Below are positions 26,709-35,119 of a stretch of 64,000 nt of DNA, one piece after another. This stretch comes from Geobacter sp. (lineage in GTDB: Bacteria; Desulfobacterota; Desulfuromonadia; Geobacterales; Pseudopelobacteraceae): NCBI GenBank assembly GCA_009684515.1, contig WKKS01000001.1:124001-188000 (forward strand). Direction: 5' to 3'. Position numbers and translations under genes: made by a program. The notes under the pieces were generated by a model. It saw only the letters and a list, made by a program, of their open reading frames with translations. It did not search any database and had not been told where the DNA came from. Numbering within the stretch: the first letter of the stretch is position 1; every line of letters begins with the position of its first letter.

Positions 26709-26980
26709 TTGGTTGACCCGCCTCAGCCACTTTTACCAGGAACTTCCTTGACAGCGGCACCCTTGGCTTTCTTCTTCGTTTTGGTCGCTTTTTTGTCGGC
26801 TTTTGCTGCGGATGTCATTTTATGAAATGCCGCAGCTTTTTCTTTGGGGGCGCTCCCGGCGCCCGCAGTACCTCCTCAACCACTCTGGGCGGCCAATGCA
26901 GGTGCCGAGAGAGATGTCCCAGCGACCAGACCGGCGATTCCCATTCCAGCAACAAGACTTTTGATCATGTCCTTTTCCAT
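26705..26980 (-). CDS. Selenocysteine-containing radical-SAM target peptide (SbtA-like), two in-frame UGA codons
   Basis: This gene is invisible to ordinary gene calling because it reads through two TGA codons. From the ATG at 26980 (AAGGTGG 7 bases upstream) it gives 91 residues: a hydrophobic signal-like N-terminus (MIKSLVAGMGIAGLVAG from residue 5, then SLSAPALAAQ), then SG-Sec35-GG, a Lys/Ala-rich spacer, and SG-Sec86-GGSTK before a TAG stop. The same SG-UGA-GG motif occurs twice, the frame is open on both sides, and each UGA is followed by a hairpin (26848-26864 and 26691-26708). It is directly upstream of the radical SAM gene. Sec insertion and maturation are inferred; the family name is from memory. 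Confidence 0.85.
26848..26864 (-). promoter_or_regulatory. SECIS-like hairpin after the first UGA
   Basis: On the minus strand GGGCGC-CGGGA-GCGCCC forms a 6-base stem with a 5-base loop, starting 11 bases after the UGA at 26876-26878. Spacing suits a bacterial SECIS, but the loop lacks the GGU core seen at the second site, so decoding efficiency may differ. Confidence 0.5.
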
Positions 26981-27027
26981 GTTATCACCACCTTCCCGAA
27001 CTGGAGTTACAACAAGATGTGCCATTC

Positions 27028-27055
27028 ATTCTACCGATAATATTTCGATTATCAA
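27028..27055 (-). promoter_or_regulatory. Promoter of the selenopeptide operon with embedded dyad
   Basis: TTGATA (27050-27055), a 16-base spacer and TAGAAT (27028-27033), read on the minus strand, lie about 48 bases before the selenopeptide ATG. The inverted repeat GATAAT-N6-ATTATC (27036-27053) fills the spacer and overlaps the -35, so it could be a repressor site. Confidence 0.6.
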
Positions 27056-27156
27056 TCTATAAAGTGGATAAAACAAAAATGTTACATGCACTCAGAATTC
27101 GATTAAACGCTAACCCTTCGGCATTCAAACGGTCTGGATTCCCTACAATTTTTCCG

Positions 27157-27185
27157 TTGACATTTCTCAGCTAGAATTGATAAAG
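27157..27185 (+). promoter_or_regulatory. Promoter of the PxxKW gene
   Basis: A perfect TTGACA (27157-27162) is followed after 16-17 bases by GATAAA/ATAAAG (about 27179-27185), about 40 bases before the ATG. It faces away from the selenopeptide promoter. Confidence 0.55.
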
Positions 27186-27223
27186 TTATTTTTCATTCAA
27201 GAACAAATTCAGGAGGAAGAAGC

Positions 27224-27523
27224 ATGCAGTGTCAGACAGTACTTCCAGGTACCGAGTGTACCTTTTGGGGAAAACAGGGTTGCATATTTCCAGATGGATC
27301 TTGCCAGACAATTGCGGAAGATTGCGAAGGTTGCGAGCGTGTAGTAACCGGCAGCATCGGGCAGGTGTGCAGCGCATACCCGGCACCGGCCAAGAAGTGG
27401 ATCGGCGGCATCTGTAATTTTGCTTCGCACGTAAAAGTCGAGATCAAGGTGGACGACACCAAAGTCAACCCGCTCAAGGCTTCCAAAAAAGCTTCCGGTG
27501 GTGCTGCAAAGAAGAAAAAGTAG
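27224..27523 (+). CDS. PxxKW-family cysteine-rich protein
   Basis: This is a small cytoplasmic protein of 99 residues with eight cysteines (3, 12, 20, 27, 34, 37, 49, 64) in its first two thirds and the family-defining Pro55-x-x-Lys58-Trp59 motif in YPAPAKKWIGG. The cysteine spacing suggests metal or Fe-S binding; the function is unknown. The C-terminal tail is Lys/Ala-rich (KASKKASGGAAKKKK), a composition also seen in the middle of the neighbouring selenopeptide. AGGAGG precedes the ATG, and a strong terminator follows 19 bases after the stop, so it is a single-gene unit. Confidence 0.85.
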   Translation: MQCQTVLPGTECTFWGKQGCIFPDGSCQTIAEDCEGCERVVTGSIGQVCSAYPAPAKKWIGGICNFASHVKVEIKVDDTKVNPLKASKKASGGAAKKKK

Positions 27524-27542
27524 TCACCAAACAATATTGCTT

Positions 27543-27575
27543 AAAAAAGGGGGAATCCAGATTCCCCCTTTTTTT
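27543..27575 (+). terminator. Strong rho-independent terminator after the PxxKW gene
   Basis: AAAAAAGGGGGAAT-CCAG-ATTCCCCCTTTTTTT forms a perfect stem of up to 14 bases ending in a T-run. The symmetry allows it to work on both strands. Confidence 0.95.
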
Positions 27576-27590
27576 GTTTCTGGAGGCAGC

Positions 27591-28043
27591 ATGTCATATA
27601 ATTCACTCAGTTGCCCAAACTGCGGTTCGGATGTCAAACAATATCGCAATCCATTTCCTACCGTAGATATAATTATAGAAATAGATGGGGGAATCATCCT
27701 GATCGAGCGCAAAAACCCGCCATTTGGGTGGGCACTTCCTGGTGGATTTGTGGACTACGGAGAGAGTCTTGAAGATGCAGCCATTCGAGAGGCGCGCGAA
27801 GAAACTTCGCTTGTGGTTTCTAATCTGCGATTACTGGGTTGCTATTCTGACCCGGCTCGGGACAGCCGGATGCATTCAATTTCGACAGTCTATACCGGAA
27901 CGGGAAGCGGTACTCCATCTGCTGCTGATGATGCAGATAATATTGCCGTTTTCAAGTTAAATGAACTCCCCAAACAGCTATGCTTCGACCACTCCAAAAT
28001 CCTCGCAGATTACACTGCTCAAAAATCCTCACATCACCCTTGA
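27591..28043 (+). CDS. NUDIX hydrolase
   Basis: This is a NUDIX pyrophosphohydrolase of 150 residues acting on a nucleoside-diphosphate-linked substrate that cannot be named from the sequence. The ATG at 27591 follows TGGAGG. An N-terminal SCPNCGSD Cys pair may hold a small zinc ribbon (only two Cys visible). The Nudix box is GGFVDYGESLEDAAIREARE followed by ETSLVV, with the metal-binding REAREE intact; the usual Gly near the end of the box is Ser here. Its 3' end overlaps the convergent GGDEF/EAL gene by 10 bases. Confidence 0.93.
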   Translation: MSYNSLSCPNCGSDVKQYRNPFPTVDIIIEIDGGIILIERKNPPFGWALPGGFVDYGESLEDAAIREAREETSLVVSNLRLLGCYSDPARDSRMHSISTVYTGTGSGTPSAADDADNIAVFKLNELPKQLCFDHSKILADYTAQKSSHHP

Positions 28044-30424
28044 TTCTTTGTATCAAGCGCATTCTGCTTGAGAATCTTGATAATGTCATCCGATGGCAGA
28101 GGGCGACTGAATAGAAACCCCTGCACCTGTCCACAATTATTTTTCTTCAGAAAGTCAAACTGGGCCTGGGTTTCAACACCTTCTGCTATTACGTTCAGAT
28201 TGAGGCTGTTGCCCATGGCAATAATTGCAGTGGCAATAGCGGCGTCGGTGCCATTAATATTGACATCATTGACAAATGATTTATCAATTTTCAGTGTATT
28301 TACCGAAAAACGCTTCAGGTGGGCCAGTGATGAATAGCCTGTCCCAAAATCGTCAATTGAAATGTGTATCCCAAGAGCTGATATCTGGGTCAGTATGGAA
28401 ACTGCGAAATCCGGGTTTTGCATGATAACGCTTTCGGTTATTTCAAATTCAAGACAACTTGGAGACATCCCAGTATCCAAAAGCACATGGTTTACCAGAT
28501 TCATAAGGCTTTGGTGCTGAAGTTGATAACCAGACAGATTTACAGCCACGCGCATACTGGCAATGCCTTCAGCCTGCCAACGCACATTCTGCAGACACGC
28601 CTCCCGCAGCACCCATTCTCCCAGTTGCATGATCAGCCCGCTCTCTTCAGCAAGCTGGATAAATTCAAGCGGAGAAAGCAGTCCGAGCTCCGGATGTTCC
28701 CAGCGCACCAATGCTTCCATGGCAACTATCCGGCCTGTTGAAACATCGACCTTGGGTTGGTAATACAATCTGAATTCTTCGTGTTCCAATCCACGCCTCA
28801 AACTGTTTGAGATAACAAACCGCCTTGAAGCATTAAGATCCATCTGTTCGTCATAAAACTGAAAATTATTACGCCCCAGCGCTTTTGCATGGTACATGGC
28901 AACATCAGCTTTTTTCATCATCGATTCCGTATCCAGATCATTGTCAGGATACAGGCAGATCCCAATGCTGGTGGTAACAAACAGTTCGTGTTCACGCAGA
29001 TGAAAAGGAAGAACCAGCGACTTCAGAATTTTGTCTGCCAACAAAACAACCGCAGACATATCAACATTCAACAGCAGAATAATAAACTCGTCTCCCCCTA
29101 TTCTCGCAACCGTATCCGACTCCCGCAAAGTACGCTTCAGCCTTCCCGCAACAAGCCGCAGAAGCTCATCCCCAACCGAATGCCCCAGGGTATCGTTTAT
29201 TATCTTGAATCTGTCCAGATCGAGAAAAAGGAGTGCAAAGCTCTCTTTCATTCGATTGGCAAGTGACTTTGCCTGATGCAGGCGATCCAAAAGTAGGATT
29301 CTATTGGGAAGTCCTGTAAGGACGTCATGGTGTGCCATTACATACAACTCATCCTGAATTTTCTTGCGCTCCGTAATGTCACGGCAGACCCCCCACACAA
29401 CTATTGGATCACCATCACGCTGACTTGTGGAGAAACTCATTTCAACTTCTACCGGCGTGCCACCTGCCGGCCTAAAAGTCACATCTACCGGTTCTGGCAC
29501 TTCGCCCTTAACTATATAGTCAATTAATTTCACCAGCATTTCTCTTGGATCGCCCTCTACAAGGTCGAACAGGCTTTGAGGGTGATCATCAACATTTTCT
29601 ATGTTAAGTAAATCGCAGAAAACCTGGTTTGCGAAGAGTATCCGTCCTTCACTGTTACAGCTGAATATCAGGTCATTGGCTGAAGAGATAAAACTGAGAA
29701 GAGCCTCCTCGCCCTCTTTTACTCTGCGATTGTCGCTGCGGATAGTATCCATCATGAAAGCAGCTACAAAAGCTACGGTTGCATTCATTCCAGCCACCCA
29801 ACACCACATGAGAAGCTGGAACAAAAATACTTCATGCAGTGACGAATCTACAAACGGCATTTGCACATATGGCAAAAGGTGAACACTTTCAGCTACCAGC
29901 AGCGCACCATAAAAGGTGGCTCCAAGAGTGCCGATCAACCACACGTCCCGCTTATCATCAAAAAGGAAAGCAGATTCAATGGTTACCAGCAGATACACCG
30001 GCCAGAACCAACTGACTACGCCGCCGGTAAAATGAATCAAGGCTGTGACAAATAACAAGTCCAGTGCAATCTGAACATGAATCAGGTAAGGAAAGCGACT
30101 CAGGAGCGGGCATTGCGAGCCCAGTATTGAATTGTAAATAACTACGGAAGCAATTGTAATGGCAAGAAATCCGGTCTGATGCATGCTGAAGCAAAAACCG
30201 ACTGCGCTGAACTTGTAACTGAGAGCGGCAAACAGAGCATAGAGCAGGATGGCAAACAGCATAACCCAGCGTGTGCGCGCCACGATGTCCACTCGGACGC
30301 AGCAGTCATCCAGATGCTGGGTTCCTTTATCTGCCAACGGATCGCCAGCGGAACGAACTATACCCGATAGTGTATGGACCCATCTGCTGCTGTCTTTTTG
30401 CTTTGAATTCATGTTGGAGGGCAT
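28034..30424 (-). CDS. Membrane GGDEF/EAL c-di-GMP protein with PAS domain
   Basis: This protein of 796 residues has an N-terminal membrane region of about six segments (about 55-235), a PAS domain (about 245-370), a GGDEF domain (about 375-540) with an intact GGDEF site and an RESD I-site five residues before it, and an EAL domain (about 550-790) with EALVRW, the DDFGTGYSSLAHLK loop and the ETQAQ segment. Both cyclase and phosphodiesterase motifs look complete, so it may be bifunctional. It begins 1 base after the mqnA stop and probably shares a transcript with mqnA and the TolC-like gene. The membrane sensor's ligand is unknown. Confidence 0.92.
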   Translation of the reverse strand: MPSNMNSKQKDSSRWVHTLSGIVRSAGDPLADKGTQHLDDCCVRVDIVARTRWVMLFAILLYALFAALSYKFSAVGFCFSMHQTGFLAITIASVVIYNSILGSQCPLLSRFPYLIHVQIALDLLFVTALIHFTGGVVSWFWPVYLLVTIESAFLFDDKRDVWLIGTLGATFYGALLVAESVHLLPYVQMPFVDSSLHEVFLFQLLMWCWVAGMNATVAFVAAFMMDTIRSDNRRVKEGEEALLSFISSANDLIFSCNSEGRILFANQVFCDLLNIENVDDHPQSLFDLVEGDPREMLVKLIDYIVKGEVPEPVDVTFRPAGGTPVEVEMSFSTSQRDGDPIVVWGVCRDITERKKIQDELYVMAHHDVLTGLPNRILLLDRLHQAKSLANRMKESFALLFLDLDRFKIINDTLGHSVGDELLRLVAGRLKRTLRESDTVARIGGDEFIILLLNVDMSAVVLLADKILKSLVLPFHLREHELFVTTSIGICLYPDNDLDTESMMKKADVAMYHAKALGRNNFQFYDEQMDLNASRRFVISNSLRRGLEHEEFRLYYQPKVDVSTGRIVAMEALVRWEHPELGLLSPLEFIQLAEESGLIMQLGEWVLREACLQNVRWQAEGIASMRVAVNLSGYQLQHQSLMNLVNHVLLDTGMSPSCLEFEITESVIMQNPDFAVSILTQISALGIHISIDDFGTGYSSLAHLKRFSVNTLKIDKSFVNDVNINGTDAAIATAIIAMGNSLNLNVIAEGVETQAQFDFLKKNNCGQVQGFLFSRPLPSDDIIKILKQNALDTKNQG

Positions 30425-30425
30425 T

Positions 30426-31253
30426 TCAGAGACCTTGTGGTGACGTAAAGTTTAGAGGTGGGACTGCCGTTACAAGTTTCATCTCAAAACACTTCTCATA
30501 AAAAACTGTCAAGCCGGATATGTAAGATTCTTCCAGGTGATACGATATATTATTGCGCCAGTATGAAAGCAGCTGTTCAGAGCTTATCCAGGACAGTTCA
30601 CTTGCAGTTTGCGCTATCCGCTCAAAATGGAGTGGCCCGAGCATTTTAGCCTGAATCAAATGACGGGATAACTCCTGCAAACAGGGATTATCTGCCACTT
30701 CGCGCCGGCATAACCATAGGGCGAAAACAAATGGCAAGCCGGTCCATTTGCGCCATATTTCACCAAGGTCATACACCATCAAACCCGACTCATGCATGGA
30801 AGCACGTAAAGCGGCATCACCGATAAGGAGGTATGCAGGCGAGGAGACTAGTGCATCAGATATGCTATTAGCGCAAACTGAATACCGGCAGGAACAAGAG
30901 TATAATTGTTTCATCAATATTTTTAAGAGGTTAACAGAGGTCGCAGACTCGGAACTAAGCATGATTGTCTGGCCGTGCAACTCTTCGACTGGAACGCGCG
31001 AAAATAGCAGCACACTCGCAACCGCACCATCACTGGAAATGGAAAGATCGGGCAGGATTCGATAACGCTCCGGATGAATTGCATATTCTATGGACGATGA
31101 AGGGCAAACATCAATTGAGCCATCTGCCAGCATCGCATTGAGTCGCGCAGGCACCCCCGAAACAAACTCATATTCAGTGCAGGGGAACTGTTCCCGAAGC
31201 AAATAATACAGAGGTGTACAATTCGCATATTCTATCTGACCTATTCTCAGCAT
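30426..31253 (-). CDS. mqnA: Chorismate dehydratase, futalosine menaquinone pathway
   Basis: MqnA dehydrates chorismate to 3-[(1-carboxyvinyl)oxy]benzoate, the first step of the futalosine route to menaquinone. The 275-residue product opens MLRIGQIEYANCTPLYYLL, then DVCPSSSIEYAIHPERYRILPDLSISSDGAVASVLLFS and a LIGDAAL segment, all typical of the family. The ATG overlaps the stop of the upstream TolC-like gene (TGATG), so translation is coupled. It ties to the chorismate genes (aroB, aroC, aroK) of the same window, though it is not in their operon. An in-frame TTG one codon earlier is a less likely start. Confidence 0.9.
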   Translation of the reverse strand: MLRIGQIEYANCTPLYYLLREQFPCTEYEFVSGVPARLNAMLADGSIDVCPSSSIEYAIHPERYRILPDLSISSDGAVASVLLFSRVPVEELHGQTIMLSSESATSVNLLKILMKQLYSCSCRYSVCANSISDALVSSPAYLLIGDAALRASMHESGLMVYDLGEIWRKWTGLPFVFALWLCRREVADNPCLQELSRHLIQAKMLGPLHFERIAQTASELSWISSEQLLSYWRNNISYHLEESYISGLTVFYEKCFEMKLVTAVPPLNFTSPQGL

Positions 31254-32746
31254 CAACGGGTCGCTGAATAAAGCTTGTCGGCATCGCCCTCTACAACACG
31301 GACACCTTCACGCTCAAGTAGTTCGCCAGTCACCTGCCAATAACGCGTTAGTGCGTTGGCATATCCAACTACAGCTTTAATCTGATTGCTTTTCGAAACC
31401 GCCAGATCGTTTTCGACATCAAGAACTTCCTTGGTGGTAGCCAAACCGACTTCATTCTTGCGAATGAATGCCCTCAGCCTTTCTTCCGCAAAAGCCCGGC
31501 CACGGTCAGCAACCTCAATCTGCTTGAAACCTGTGGCTATGCCACGAATGGCAGCTCTGACTTCAATAGCCGCATTTTCTTCCAGACTTCGAATCTGCAA
31601 GGCGGTCTGCTCCGTTTTAAGTCTGCTCTTTCGATAATCATTTTCGGCAGCTTTATTACCCAATGGATAAGTAAAATTCAGTCCGATGCTCCAGACCGGA
31701 TAATCAAAAGTGACAACTTTATCCAGATTGCCCTGGTATGTGCTGTCATTGCCGGTTAATTTCGCTGAAGCAATCAAAGAAAGATCAGGGCGGGTTTTAT
31801 TGCTGAAAACACGAGTCTGTAGTTCAGCTATTTCAAGATTGCGCTTTTGCTCACGGATATCCGGACGACCCATAGCTTTTCTGACCGCATCCTCCTCAAC
31901 TACATTCAATAGTTCGCGAGGCGGCAGATCGATGATGCTTATCTCTGACTGTCTATCGTCAAGTTGCAGAAGTAAACGGAGTACGTCAAACTGATTAACA
32001 ACAGCCAAATCCGCATCGATAAGATCTTTTTCACGTGACGCGCTACCGAATTCAGCATTAAGAATTTCCATTGCAGGGAGAACCCCTGCTTTTACCCTGG
32101 CTTTCGTATCCGAAAGTATTTTGCGCGCCAGTTCCAACGACACTTTTTTTACATCGCGGTCTTCTAATAGGCTGTACAACTTGTAATACTCTGTTCGAAC
32201 CTGCGCAACAGTAGCCAACAACCGGCTGTTAAACCGTTCCAAAGACGAGAATTTGGATAATCGTGAGACATTAATGGCAATTTCTGTGGCGTCACGACCG
32301 GAATTCTTTAAAAGAGGTTGGCTTATGCTTGCTCCCAATCCGGTTTGCCAATAATTAGGCATACTTCCTGAGGCATTGCTACCTGTGTAACTGTTATTGA
32401 AATTGAGAGAGGCGCTGGCACCAGTCCACATCAACTGACTGACAGATGAATTAATAAGGAATGACTGCGAGTCTATGACCTTGCCGGAAGTTATCGAACC
32501 TACGGGTGAGGTAGTAGAATCAACATAATCAGTGCTAAGCGCCAGCATCGGATCATAGATTGAACGAGCACGATTGATATCCGCCTCAAACTGTGCCGGA
32601 TTATAAAGATCAGCGCGAACATCGAGGTTTTTTTCGACAGCCCTACGAATGGAATCTTTAAGATTCAGCTGGATCTGCTCTGAAGATGGATAAGCTGACA
32701 CAGGGAGTATCAGCAACCATGTCAACAACAGGATCGACATGCGCAC
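31253..32746 (-). CDS. TolC-family outer-membrane efflux protein
   Basis: This is an outer-membrane channel of the TolC/OEP type, 497 residues. It has a signal peptide (about 1-20, ending SAYPSS), then the tandem OEP domains with long amphipathic helices (for example LNLKDSIRRAVEKNLDVRADL and AENDYRKSRLKTEQTALQIRSLEENAAIEVRAAI). The inner-membrane and periplasmic adaptor partners are not adjacent. The start could be GTG at 32746 (AAGGAA 6 bases before) or ATG at 32740. It is followed by mqnA with a coupled stop/start. Confidence 0.9.
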   Translation of the reverse strand: MRMSILLLTWLLILPVSAYPSSEQIQLNLKDSIRRAVEKNLDVRADLYNPAQFEADINRARSIYDPMLALSTDYVDSTTSPVGSITSGKVIDSQSFLINSSVSQLMWTGASASLNFNNSYTGSNASGSMPNYWQTGLGASISQPLLKNSGRDATEIAINVSRLSKFSSLERFNSRLLATVAQVRTEYYKLYSLLEDRDVKKVSLELARKILSDTKARVKAGVLPAMEILNAEFGSASREKDLIDADLAVVNQFDVLRLLLQLDDRQSEISIIDLPPRELLNVVEEDAVRKAMGRPDIREQKRNLEIAELQTRVFSNKTRPDLSLIASAKLTGNDSTYQGNLDKVVTFDYPVWSIGLNFTYPLGNKAAENDYRKSRLKTEQTALQIRSLEENAAIEVRAAIRGIATGFKQIEVADRGRAFAEERLRAFIRKNEVGLATTKEVLDVENDLAVSKSNQIKAVVGYANALTRYWQVTGELLEREGVRVVEGDADKLYSATR

Positions 32747-32770
32747 GTAAAATTCCTTTCTACAATAAAC

Positions 32771-32798
32771 AGGGCGAGGTGATTAATCACCTCGCCCT
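32771..32798. repeat. Perfect 28-base palindrome between gcvH2 and the TolC-like gene
   Basis: AGGGCGAGGTGATT followed at once by its reverse complement. As RNA it could form an 11-12 base hairpin; on the minus strand it is followed by GTTTATTG, a weak U-tract. It is either the terminator of the accC-gcvH2 unit or an operator upstream of the TolC-like gene. Confidence 0.6.
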
Positions 32799-32821
32799 TA
32801 TACCATAGTTTATGTGAGAAT

Positions 32822-33208
32822 TTAATCTCTGTTTTCAATATAATCGGCATAATCATCAGCCGACATCAAGCCTTTTAGCTCATCCGGGTCATCAAGAGAT
32901 ATTTCAACCAACCAACCGCCATCATACGGATCATCGTTTATCAAACCGGGGTTATCAAGCACTTCATGGTTGATGCTCTGGACTGTTCCGCTAAACGGGG
33001 CGTAAATATCAGCCACCGTTTTACGGGCTTCGATTGAACCGACAGAATCGTCCTGCTCAACTTCATCCCCTTCATCCGGAAGCTCAACTCCACTGACAGT
33101 GCCTAACTCCTCTTGAGCAAAATCAGTGACACCTATAACCGCAGTATCACGCTCTATTCTGACCCAGACATGCTCCTTGGAATATTTCAACTCATCGGGA
33201 AAGTCCAT
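32822..33208 (-). CDS. Second glycine cleavage H-like lipoyl protein
   Basis: This is a lipoyl-carrier protein of 128 residues with the GcvH fold: LKYSKEHVWVRIERDTAVIGVTDFAQEELG and the lipoyl-lysine region DSVGSIEARKTVADIYAPFSG with Lys63. It is more acidic than the GcvH at 2373-2747, and the residues around the lysine differ (EARKTVAD instead of ESVKAASD). It lies 5 bases after accC, far from the other gcv genes. In other bacteria extra GcvH-like proteins act as lipoate donors or carriers rather than in glycine cleavage; that could hold here but is not shown. Confidence 0.88.
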   Translation of the reverse strand: MDFPDELKYSKEHVWVRIERDTAVIGVTDFAQEELGTVSGVELPDEGDEVEQDDSVGSIEARKTVADIYAPFSGTVQSINHEVLDNPGLINDDPYDGGWLVEISLDDPDELKGLMSADDYADYIENRD

Positions 33209-33213
33209 AATAG

Positions 33214-34554
33214 CTACTCCAGCACGATTCGTTCAAGGAAAGAGGTGTCGATATTCCCTTCGACAAAATCCTTGTTGGCCATGATCCGTTTGTGAAAAAA
33301 TATAGTCGTCTTTATGCCCTCTATCAAGTATTCATCCAGAGCCCTTGACATGCGCTTAATGGCCTCTTCACGGTTTTCGGCATGTACAATCAACTTTCCG
33401 ATCAATGAATCGTAATGCGGCACAACTGTATACTGGTCATAAACAAACGAATCGACACGCACACCAAGACCACCCGGCGGATGATAAGCTGTAATTTTAC
33501 CGGGACATGGAGTGAATTTGAAAGAATCTTCAGCGTTTATGCGACACTCTATGGCATGTCCCCTGATCTGGATATCTTCCTGTTTGTACCGCAGTGGCAC
33601 ACCGGCAGCCGAGAGTATCTGTTCACGTACAATATCAACCCCGGTTACCATCTCGGTCACGGGATGTTCAACCTGCACACGGGTGTTCATTTCCATGAAA
33701 TAAAACTTGTTATTTTTATCAACAAGAAACTCTATGGTCCCGACGCTGTTATAACCCACCGCAGCGGCGGCCCTGACGGCAGCGTCTCCCATTTCCTTGC
33801 GGATCTCGGGTGTGACTACAGTGGAGGGTGCTTCCTCAATCAGCTTCTGATGACGACGCTGTATGGAACAGTCACGCTCACCAAGATGGATCACATTGCC
33901 ATGCTTGTCAGCCAGTATCTGGATTTCAACATGACGCGGCTGCTCGCAATATTTCTCAATATAGACCTCGGGATTACCAAAACCGGCTTGAGCTTCAGCT
34001 CGCGCAGTGGCAAAGGCGTTCGGCAACGCAGCTTGAGAATGAACAATTTTCATTCCTCGTCCGCCACCTCCGGCAGTAGCTTTTATAATTACCGGAAATC
34101 CGATTTCCTTGGCAATTTTAACCGCTTCATCAACAGAATGAACACCTTCCTTGGTACCGGGCAGGATTGGCACACCCTGCTTTATAACGGCCTGGCGGGC
34201 GCTGATTTTATCACCCATGATCCGCATGCTCTCGGCAGTCGGACCAATAAAGGTAATTCCGCACTTTTCACATACTTCAGCAAAATCAGCATTTTCTGAG
34301 AGGAAACCATAACCTGGATGAATAGCCTCGGCATCGGTCAGTTCTGCTGCGCTGATGATAGCGTTGATGTTTAGATAGCTCTTGATGCTTGGCGCCGGGC
34401 CGATGCAAACACTTTCGTCCGCCAGCTTGACATGCAACGAATTAACATCCGGCTGTGAATACACGGCAACGGTCTTGATGCCCAGCTCTTTGCAGGCACG
34501 AATAACCCTTACGGCAATTTCTCCGCGATTGGCAATTAGGATTTTATGGAACAT
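33214..34554 (-). CDS. accC: Acetyl-CoA carboxylase, biotin carboxylase subunit
   Basis: This ATP-grasp enzyme carboxylates the biotin on AccB, the first half-reaction of malonyl-CoA synthesis. It is 446 residues, family length. Seen: [25 protein letters not shown] at the start, the glycine-rich loop [12 protein letters not shown] (about 160), [12 protein letters not shown], the [15 protein letters not shown] active-site strand, and the [12 protein letters not shown] motif. It lies 27 bases after accB and 5 bases before the second gcvH. Confidence 0.97.
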   Translation of the reverse strand: MFHKILIANRGEIAVRVIRACKELGIKTVAVYSQPDVNSLHVKLADESVCIGPAPSIKSYLNINAIISAAELTDAEAIHPGYGFLSENADFAEVCEKCGITFIGPTAESMRIMGDKISARQAVIKQGVPILPGTKEGVHSVDEAVKIAKEIGFPVIIKATAGGGGRGMKIVHSQAALPNAFATARAEAQAGFGNPEVYIEKYCEQPRHVEIQILADKHGNVIHLGERDCSIQRRHQKLIEEAPSTVVTPEIRKEMGDAAVRAAAAVGYNSVGTIEFLVDKNNKFYFMEMNTRVQVEHPVTEMVTGVDIVREQILSAAGVPLRYKQEDIQIRGHAIECRINAEDSFKFTPCPGKITAYHPPGGLGVRVDSFVYDQYTVVPHYDSLIGKLIVHAENREEAIKRMSRALDEYLIEGIKTTIFFHKRIMANKDFVEGNIDTSFLERIVLE

Positions 34555-34581
34555 GAAGGTAAACCCCTCTTCGGTGTGGAT

Positions 34582-35055
34582 TTAAAGTTTCTGGATCACA
34601 AACAGCGGATCGCCAAACTCAACTGCCTGTGCGTTTTCCTTGCAGATCTTGATGATCTTGCATTTGCACTCTGCTTCGATTTCATTCATCAACTTCATGG
34701 CCTCGACAATGCAAAGGACCTGTCCCTGCTCAACGATCTGGCCAACTTCGACATAAGGAGCGGCATCCGGAGCCGGTGCACGGTAAAATGACCCGACAAT
34801 TGGAGAGTTCAGAGTGTCGCCGGCTTCGGCTGCTGCAGACGGTGCAGCGGCAGCAGGTGCTGCTGGCGCTGCCTGTGTCGGGGCTGCGAATTGCGGAGCC
34901 GCATAAGGCTGCATCATCGGGGCACCCATTTGGATATACTCGGGCTTATGCCCGCGCTTGATGACGATCTTCTCATCGGAATTGTCCATCTCGAACTCGG
35001 TGATATCCGACTCGGTCACCGTTTTTATCAACAGTTTCAAATCTTTGATGTCCAT
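34582..35055 (-). CDS. accB: Acetyl-CoA carboxylase biotin carboxyl carrier protein
   Basis: This is the biotin carrier that moves carboxybiotin between AccC and the carboxyltransferase. The start at 35055 was chosen because AAAGGAG precedes it, and MDIKDLKLLIKTVTESDITEFE is the canonical AccB N-terminus; an earlier in-frame Met would give an atypical extension. The 157-residue product has a flexible Ala/Pro/Gln linker (about 50-85) and the biotinyl domain with the modified Lys in IVEAMKLMNEIEA. It lies between pepP and accC. Confidence 0.96.
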   Translation of the reverse strand: MDIKDLKLLIKTVTESDITEFEMDNSDEKIVIKRGHKPEYIQMGAPMMQPYAAPQFAAPTQAAPAAPAAAAPSAAAEAGDTLNSPIVGSFYRAPAPDAAPYVEVGQIVEQGQVLCIVEAMKLMNEIEAECKCKIIKICKENAQAVEFGDPLFVIQKL

Positions 35056-35119
35056 CTTTGTCTCTCCTTTGAATAACTCTGATGTAATAATTCTATTTGA
35101 TGCTTCAGAAACCGGACTT

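Noticed and set aside
26999..27027. Sigma-54 promoter before the selenopeptide (TGGCAC present on the minus strand)
   Set aside because: The -12 GC is not at the required 10-base distance; a sigma-70 promoter fits better.
33415..34299. 294-codon plus-strand frame opposite accC
   Set aside because: accC is complete and conserved on the other strand; the antisense translation has no motif.
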